From positions 114,978,259 through 115,042,258 of the forward strand of contig OZ005653.1 in NCBI GenBank assembly GCA_963930645.1: DNA of 64,000 bases. The letters are read 5' to 3'. The notes under the pieces are model-generated. The model saw only the letters and a list, made by a program, of their open reading frames with translations, did no database searches and was not told the DNA's origin. The position numbers were made by a program, and so were the translations under genes. This document shows, in pieces, positions 58,304 to 64,000 of this stretch; the first letter of the stretch is position 1; each line of letters starts with the position of its first letter. Source of the DNA: Salticus scenicus. Taxonomy: Eukaryota > Arthropoda > Arachnida > Araneae > Salticidae.

Positions 58304-60880
58304 TTTCAAATACATCCACTGGCTTTGGAAACTTGTAAAATACTCTGTGACCCTTCATACGTATATTTGGCACTTGTAATATGGTCAAGATCTGTTCCCA
58401 TTTAATATCAGACATGTCATTGTCATTTATTCTAAAAAGAGTACCATCTTCATTGGAGATTTTTTAAAAAGTAACCCTGATCTCTCCTTCTTCATCAAAA
58501 TCTGACGAACATACTCCAGCATATCTATATTGTTTATTATTACTATGGTATTCCACAAGTACAAAATCTCCGTTCTTGACAGTCATAGCAGTGTCAACAT
58601 TGTCTATAGTATTAATTAGATGAGTGTTAATCGATTGATGTTTGTGCAACCATTTTGTTTTGCACATCTTCCTCAGAATCGGTGTATACTGCAGCAACAT
58701 CCAATTTGGTTTTTTCATTTTGGGGGTATTTTATGTCGCCTAAGAGGAAGTGAGGACAAAAATTGCTACAAAAGCAGCTGAGGCTCTTCATATACAACGT
58801 ATTGCTCAGATAGTTTCATCGTACTTGATGTACTTTTAGTGTACCAGTAAAAGGTTTGATGTTTGGTCGATTATCTTCCATTATCTTCTTTTGAAAATCA
58901 ATTTCTTCTTCGGGTATCACAAAAATTTGAATGCCGGGACAATATTTGTCTAATTCCGTAGCAAAGTCGTCAATCGTAGCAATGTCAGTTCCTAATGTCA
59001 GTTCCCTACAATTTTGTCAGCGGTTCGTTTACATGTCCCTCCGATACCATCTGGAGCTCCTTTACCATGACCGGCTTCATGATAGTTCCAGGTAAAATCA
59101 CAAATATTCGGATAGGTTTCAGTCAATTTACAACGTAAGTAAAAAAACATATCTTTGTTACGGTACTGAGTAAAAGAGCCATCACTTAAAAAATGAACGT
59201 TTTCTACTGAGGATGGAAGGAGTTCCATGACAGGTTTTAGATGAGCCCAGATTACAGGTACATTATGGTTTAGGTTTTCTGACATTGTGGCGAAACATTT
59301 TGTTTCTCCCTTGGTATATAAGACCACAGTATGCAAACTTATTTGCGTACGTGACCCACCAAAATGGAACGATTGAACTTCTGAAGAATATTTTCTGTTA
59401 TAATTTTCGGAAAAGTCCATATGAATCACAGCATCTTTTTCAGTTAAGTCATATTTTAGACTTTTAATGGTTTGATATTGATACACTATATTTGCTTCAT
59501 GCTTTAAAAAAATATCAAGGTTTTCTTAAAGTTTCATCACAATGTCTTTTGGAGCACAGTTTAATTTTATTTTGGTATATTTTCGAACCCTGCGTTTTTT
59601 CTTGGTTTTAGTATCTAAAATGTCCTCTGCAATACATTGCCATGAAGAGTATTTGATCAAAACAGAATTGTCGAGCTCATGATAACATATGGAACGTGTT
59701 TTGCAGTTAAGACATTCTCGCATAAGACATTTTTCATTGTATCGGTCACAACATAAATAATTAAGCATACTCTGAAAGTTCGGAAAATCTATGATGTTTG
59801 CCTGTTTTAGGGAAGCTAAGGTTAGCTCCGTGTTTGCATGAGTTATACATAAACAAGTTTTTCTTTGTTGGATGTTTGGGGTTACAACCCAAAAAGGTCG
59901 TAGGCGGCAAAACAGTTGTAACTTAACTTTATATTTTTTGTTTTTATGAACTTGGTATGTAGATTTTTCATGGTGTCCTGTAACAATCTCTTCTGTTTTT
60001 TTTATTTTAACTTTTGTAATGCTATCTTTTTTACCTAGGCATAATCTACTATTGCAATCTTCTTCAAAAAACTCTGCGACTATTTTCTCTAACTTCGAAT
60101 TCGTTTTATCGTTTCTTGTCTTCCGTGTCATATCTAACAAACTTTTATTTGCAGTAGATGACTGTCTTATAGGTTTTATATTAATTTGGTTCAACACTTT
60201 ATATACTTCTTGACTATTTTGCCACTTAATACTTTTTTAAATATCTTCTTTTCATTATCATTCGTTGTCAAATTTATATTATCTTTGAGTTGATTTTGGA
60301 TCACCTCATTAAATAATAATTTTTTCTTCACCTCTTCTACATTCTCTTTACTATTATTCTGTAAAAGATAGGCCACTTTTGAGTTTGGACTCATTTTCTG
60401 TTTTCCGATGCGCCGTAGTTTCTTTTGATAGCCACGTACCTTTTGACGTAACTGTTTAATTTCATATTTTTGTTTTTTTATAAGTTTATTTCGTAGTTTC
60501 CGCTGAATTTCTGATCACCTTTTAGCAGCCAGAGCGATATTGTTTTGTGGAAGTGGAGGTTGGTCTTCATTATTAGACGCAGGTGGTGTTGCTGGATAGT
60601 TTCTGTTAGATTGTAGCTTTACGCGATCTCTATGCTTTTTAGTCTTCTCTCTCCATATTTTCCTAATAGCCCTTTGTTCCCTTTTAGTCATATCATTTAT
60701 GCTCCTAATTTGTCCCTTTTCTTTTTTCTTTTTATATTGCTGCTTTTCTTTTCTTTTAATTCAGTATTTTTAACCGGATTGTTTTTAATTCTTTGGTAGC
60801 GTAATTTTTCAGCTTGACGCTTTTTTCTAACCTCTCTTCCCTTGTTTATTTCTTTTTAACATTCACCATGATGTCTGATT
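58304..60880 (-). pseudogene. Sola-like DDE transposase, broken into several frames
   Basis: Read on the minus strand. Upstream, 60880 to about 60400 encodes a very basic, Lys/Arg/Gln-rich leader in shifting frames. Then come frames 60394-60191 and 60197-59526. The second of these holds QLFCRLRPFWVV, CLCITHANTEL and CCDRYNEKCLMRECLNC, a Cys/His-rich region likely to bind zinc. Frame 59486-58998 is the catalytic part: HMDFSENYN (Asp24), FLSDGSFTQYRNK (Asp102), WNYHEAGHGKGAPDGIGG (Glu137), giving a D-D-34-E spacing. The last frame, 58718 to 58304, has GDFVLVEYHSNNKQYRYAG and a hydrophilic end with KFPKPVDVFEK. Frameshifts lie near 60195, 59500 and 58990 (where TGTCAGTTCCTAA is partly duplicated), with stops such as at 58464. 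Disruptions are few per kb, so the loss of function is moderately recent. Assignment to Sola is from remembered motif order and could be a related superfamily. Confidence 0.85.
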
Positions 60881-60947
60881 ATGCTCGAGTATCTAGAATA
60901 AATGAAATGAAGCTTTAAAACATTACATATTATCGAAACAAAATTTC

Positions 60948-61020
60948 GTCACTTCCCTGGCGCTTATGTATTTCCTCTGGCATGAAATATGCCAGAGAAG
61001 TGACGCCAGCGAAGTGACAA
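60948..61020 (-). promoter_or_regulatory. Subterminal CCAG-GAAGTGAC motif cluster, right side
   Basis: Inverted GTCACTTCCCTGGCG (60948), inverted TTTCCTCTGGCA (60971), GCCAGAGAAGTGACG (60991) and GCCAGCGAAGTGACAA (61005) lie just upstream of the transposase start; another, GCCAGATGAAGTGACA, lies at 61350. Their place between the end and the gene means they could also act in its promoter. Confidence 0.55.
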
Positions 61021-61749
61021 AACCGCACATAACCTACAAAAACAACATCACTCGCTTTTCTGATCACAGTTTAACGTAATACATGACATCTACACACAAT
61101 AAACATTGCATTGTGCAAATATACAATTTCGTAACGATAAAGTACAAAAACATATACTTACCAAAGGAAATACTCTAACGACTGGCTCAAACACGCTTTC
61201 CTACATTGAATCTCAAACTGACGCAATATTATTGGAGTTTTGCTCAACGTCGTTAGCTTGCTTCTAACTTCAGACTGTTGTACGCGCGTAGTTCAAGAAC
61301 ATAAACATACCTTTGCGGTTTTAAGTCAAATTTTACTTCTTTGAGTTTCGCCAGATGAAGTGACATTATTGCAACATGACATGAAAATAAGTTATTTTTT
61401 TTTATATTGATAAATATTTTTACAGTGTATTTTGATAAAATATGTTTTGATGTTTATAAAAGCATATGATCATATTAAAAAAAAAAAAACATAATGGCAT
61501 ACGTATTTAAAGTATCTGGCCATAAAACCATTATAATCTATTAATGGGGAGGCCAGAGGAGTATACATTTATAACTATTTTAAACTATTAATGCCTTAAA
61601 TTAAACAATTATCGTGAATAGACTATGTGGGCCAAATAAAATACCATATTTTTTATTGTTTAAGCATACAGAAATAATAATGTAATAAGTTTAACATAAA
61701 ATTTGTCTATGGACCATTGGAATTCAAATAGCGTATATTCACCCATTTA

Positions 61750-62340
61750 ACATTATTTACATTTGAACTGATACCTAAATCTATTGGCTACACAGATTGA
61801 AAACGAGAATTTGATTCATTTAAGAAAGGTTTAGTAACAACATTAAGTTTAACATAATTTTCTGTTACAATTTTTCCTGTTACATGAGATAACTTTCCGG
61901 ACTCGACCGGTTTAGCATTTGCGTGTGAAAAAATAGCAGAATCTACCGACTTGACAGTTTTAGAATTAAACTGCAATTTATCAGGAGGTGCATTTAAACT
62001 ACTAGAAAAGTCTGTTGACTTAACAGTTTCAAAGCATAAATTTGATTTATTGACGAAAGGATTAACTGCTTCTTTAAATTGGAAGCTAATTGAGAGCTCA
62101 AGTGAGGAAAGCTTTGAGAAGTATTTAAAAGCGGTAAGTTTACTGGACAAGTAGAAGGAGAATTTTAAAGATAGATTGTACTTCGGTATTATGAGAGCTC
62201 GGTTGATTTCTTGCAACATTTCCAGGTTGATTTAAATGACTGGGTCTTGGCTGGGAAAAGTTGGTATGTTGCAGATGATTGAAATTAACATTTTGAGGGG
62301 GGGGGGGTGGCGAAATTTTTTCACTGTTCATTTTGAACAT
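61750..62340 (-). pseudogene. Retroelement gag C-terminal region, broken
   Basis: The minus-strand frame 62340-62140 is in phase with the gag frame upstream but separated by two stops. It is Pro/Asn/Gln-rich (SPPPPPQNVNFNHL, then FSQPRPSHLNQPGN), like the disordered linker of many Gag proteins. The frame then shifts to 62219-61788, with FETVKSTDFSSSLNAPPD and ENYVKLNVVTKPFLNES. No CCHC zinc knuckle is visible. The reading continues past a stop to 61749, where the Sola-like transposon inserted. Confidence 0.6.
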
Positions 62341-62406
62341 TTACGGGTTCCTGTGGGTGATTGGAGTTATTCGCAGGTTTAGCAGCGTGGCGTGCTTGAT
62401 ATTGAT

Positions 62407-62829
62407 CTAAATTTGAAAAAGAGTATCAAGTGATACGGTTGGCTTTAAATCTAGAAAATCTTGAATCGGGACTGTGAACAGCGGGTTTATAATATCAAAT
62501 ACTTCCAAGAATGATAAATTTAGTTCCAGTTGTTTAATTAAATCAAGCTTACGCAGGAAAAATGTTGTCAGCTTGTCAAATCTAGACATTTTCGTTGTAT
62601 ACAGTTCCTGCATTAATTTTGCTCTATCGGCACTCGAGGAAAAGGTGCTTATAATTTTGATTTTTAAATCTTCATAGGTCGGATTTTGACCCAAGGAATG
62701 AGAGGCAATTAGTTCGTACCACATTTTAGGTTCTCCTTTTAAGGAGTATTTTAACCAGTTAAATCTATCAGCAAGATCAATTTTACATACATCAAAATAT
62801 TGCTCAAGTTCCTCAAAAAATTCAAGTAG
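62407..62829 (-). pseudogene. Retrotransposon Gag (Retrotrans_gag-like) fragment
   Basis: The frame is open on the minus strand from the transposon junction at about 62829 to a stop at 62407. It contains EFFEELEQYFDVCKIDLADR, NWLKYSLKGEPKMWYELI, a Y-DLK-KI-STF block and then LYTTKMSRFDKLTTFFLRKL. This is the classic capsid-region pattern of Ty3/copia-type Gag (residue order F..L..YF ... W.....L.G.A..WY ... F..RL). The Met at 62724 is internal to the domain, not the true start. The N-terminus is cut off by the pogo-like element at 62827 and should continue beyond 64000. No partner pol is in the window. Confidence 0.85.
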
Positions 62830-63521
62830 GGGAGACCCGTGTACCTAGGGCCGCTTTTTTTCAATGCCTAAAAACAGAGTTCTTCACCTGTTTAAAATTA
62901 TCAAACTGATATGTATATATTTTTAGGACTAATTACTTCCAATTGGGATTAATGTAAATAACTAAAAAACTTAAATTCCGACAAATAGAAGGTTTAAAAA
63001 AAAACTTTACACGTGGCCCTAGGTACATCACCATCATTGTACCTGGGGCCAGACCTCATTGTACCTAGGGCCATTCTCTCAAATTTAGATTTCACTTTGT
63101 AATGAATAGAAAATAAGCATATAAACATGTATTTTATAAAAGAAACAATATCAAGTAATATATTTATTTATCATATAATAATTATCATGTTGTTGCCTTA
63201 ATTTAAAAGAAGAAAATTTTCACTTTTTTTTTTCTTTGGGATATTCTAACAGAATGCTTTTTTTTTTTTTTTTTCTTCAATTTCTTTTTTTTTTTTTTTT
63301 TTCTGGAGTGTCTCTTGGATTTCTAGATCTCTCTGGTTTTCGGTCACATCTTTTCTTTGATGTGGGAGGTTTTGCTTTAGTTAAAGGTTTTGCTTAGATT
63401 CGTACCTGTTAAAGCATGACACACGAAAAGATGTTAGATGTTGAAGGTTTCGAAATTTCAACAGGACACGAGACGGAGATATCCAATTCTATCATTATTG
63501 ATTCTTTTTCTTCCTGGAAAA

Positions 63522-63558
<37 letters not shown>

Positions 63559-64000
63559 TGGAGGGATCTTGTCTTTCAGTCACATTTTAACTTAAATATT
63601 CATCCTCCGTGAATGTGTTTTGATTCATTGGCAATATGCCGGATACACGAAAGCCTGATAGAATGTTTACAGGAGTAAAGACCGACGGATAGGCTTGCCA
63701 ACATTGTCAGCAACGTCATATATAGTGATTGGTTTACCAGGGTTTGCCATCATCCAATTACTATAGGCTGTACTGTGTTTCTTACACTTTCGCGACCGCT
63801 GACGTAGATTCAAGTCATTTAAAAATATGAAACTCCACCAGTGGGCATTTCTTTTGCAATTTATATGTTATTTGTTTCTAAAAAATATACACAATATTCA
63901 TATTTGTACAATCAATATACTATGGATACAAATACTTTGATTACAGAGAGTATGATTATAATGCATGTCCATTTGTAATATAAATGTGAAAACGGAAAAA
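62827..64000 (-). mobile_element. Pogo-like transposon, second copy, truncated by window end
   Basis: Starts GGGGAGACCCGTGTACC after TA, in the gag frame, and follows the complete copy at 35832-37488 in order to the end of the window (for example CTTCACCTGTTTAAAATTAT, TCTCTCTGGTTTTCGGTC, CATCTTTTCTTTGATGTGG, AATATGCCGGATACACG). Longer T-runs (63258-63275, 63523-63552) and small indels separate the copies. The right end is not in the window. Confidence 0.9.
63605..63790 (-). pseudogene. Pogo transposase C-terminal remnant, second copy
   Basis: Matches 36554-36760 at DNA level (TACACGAAAGCCTGATAGAA, GGTTTACCAGGGTTTGCCA) but with a one- to two-base deletion near 63690 that breaks the frame seen in the first copy. 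Both copies keep the same internally deleted structure, so the deletion arose before they spread. Confidence 0.75.

Larger units (their letters stand above)
57550..61744 (-). mobile_element. Sola-like DNA transposon, complete with ends, 4195 bp
   Basis: Left end GGGTGAATATACGGTATTTG and right end, inverted, GGGTGAATATACGCTATTTG, flanked by the 4-bp duplication ATTT (57546-57549 and 61745-61748). It carries a single broken transposase gene on the minus strand. Four-base duplications and this transposase type fit the Sola superfamily (family knowledge from memory). Subterminal motifs of the form CCAG-G-AAGTGAC occur near both ends. It sits inside a retroelement ORF. Confidence 0.85.

Overview
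This window looks like AT-rich, gene-poor intergenic DNA from an arthropod, most likely a chelicerate and probably a spider. The grounds are the very high AT content, long (TA)n, (T)n and (ATT)n tracts, absence of prokaryotic gene packing, mariner/Tc1-type transposases of arthropod type, and an LTR (TGTTACGAA...CAACA) of a style I recall from spider Ty3 elements. That placement is inference from memory. I see no convincing complete host gene, no rRNA gene and no true tRNA gene. One small ORF with a signal-peptide-like start (minus strand, near 28.1 kb) is the only host-exon candidate, and it is weak.

Layout. 0.8-3.0 kb: diverged tandem repeat with a core period of exactly 147 bp, broken by one arm of a foldback element. 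3.4-4.2 kb: solo Ty3-like LTR followed by a 171-bp pogo/Tigger-type MITE. 6.5-7.1 kb: foldback element. 8.2-8.7 kb: decayed Ty3 integrase fragment. 8.8-10.8 kb: inverted/tandem repeat unit split by an 866-bp mariner-like element whose second catalytic Asp has become Asn. 12.1 kb: fragment of a GGGGAGACCCGTG-ended pogo element. 14.7-15.5 kb: two tRNA-derived SINE-like copies. 15.95 and 16.7-17.2 kb: two foldback MITEs. 20.6-24.0 kb: copy A of a modular composite repeat. 24.3-24.5 kb: near-perfect 250-bp palindrome. 26.5-27.0 kb: (CA/GACA) microsatellite-bearing repeat. 28.5-31.6 kb: complete 3.0-kb mariner-type transposon with about 0.5-kb inverted repeats and a nested 214-bp MITE. 35.8-37.5 kb: complete non-autonomous pogo element. 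38.8-39.6 kb: very old tandem repeat. 41.7-42.3 kb: second foldback element. 43.7-46.4 kb: microsatellite-bearing repeat, then composite copy B. 48.7 kb: hAT MITE with an 8-bp target duplication. 49.4-52.7 kb: composite copy C, inverted relative to A and B.

55.1-64.0 kb is the most informative part: a nest of three elements. A minus-strand LTR retroelement (candidate 3' LTR with polypurine tract at 55.1-55.8 kb, gag at 61.8-62.8 kb) was hit by a 4195-bp DNA transposon at 57550-61744. That transposon has inverted ends starting GGGTGAATATACG, a 4-bp ATTT duplication, a broken Sola-like DDE transposase gene and a family of CCAG-GAAGTGAC motifs near both ends. A second copy of the pogo element then cut the gag gene at about 62827 and runs off the window.

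Nothing here forms a working pathway. The genes are transposases and retroelement proteins in various states of decay. The value lies in defined element boundaries, nesting order and a few unclassified repeat families (147-bp satellite, the GACTTCAAAAAGG modular composite, the CCAG-GAAGTGAC motif set).
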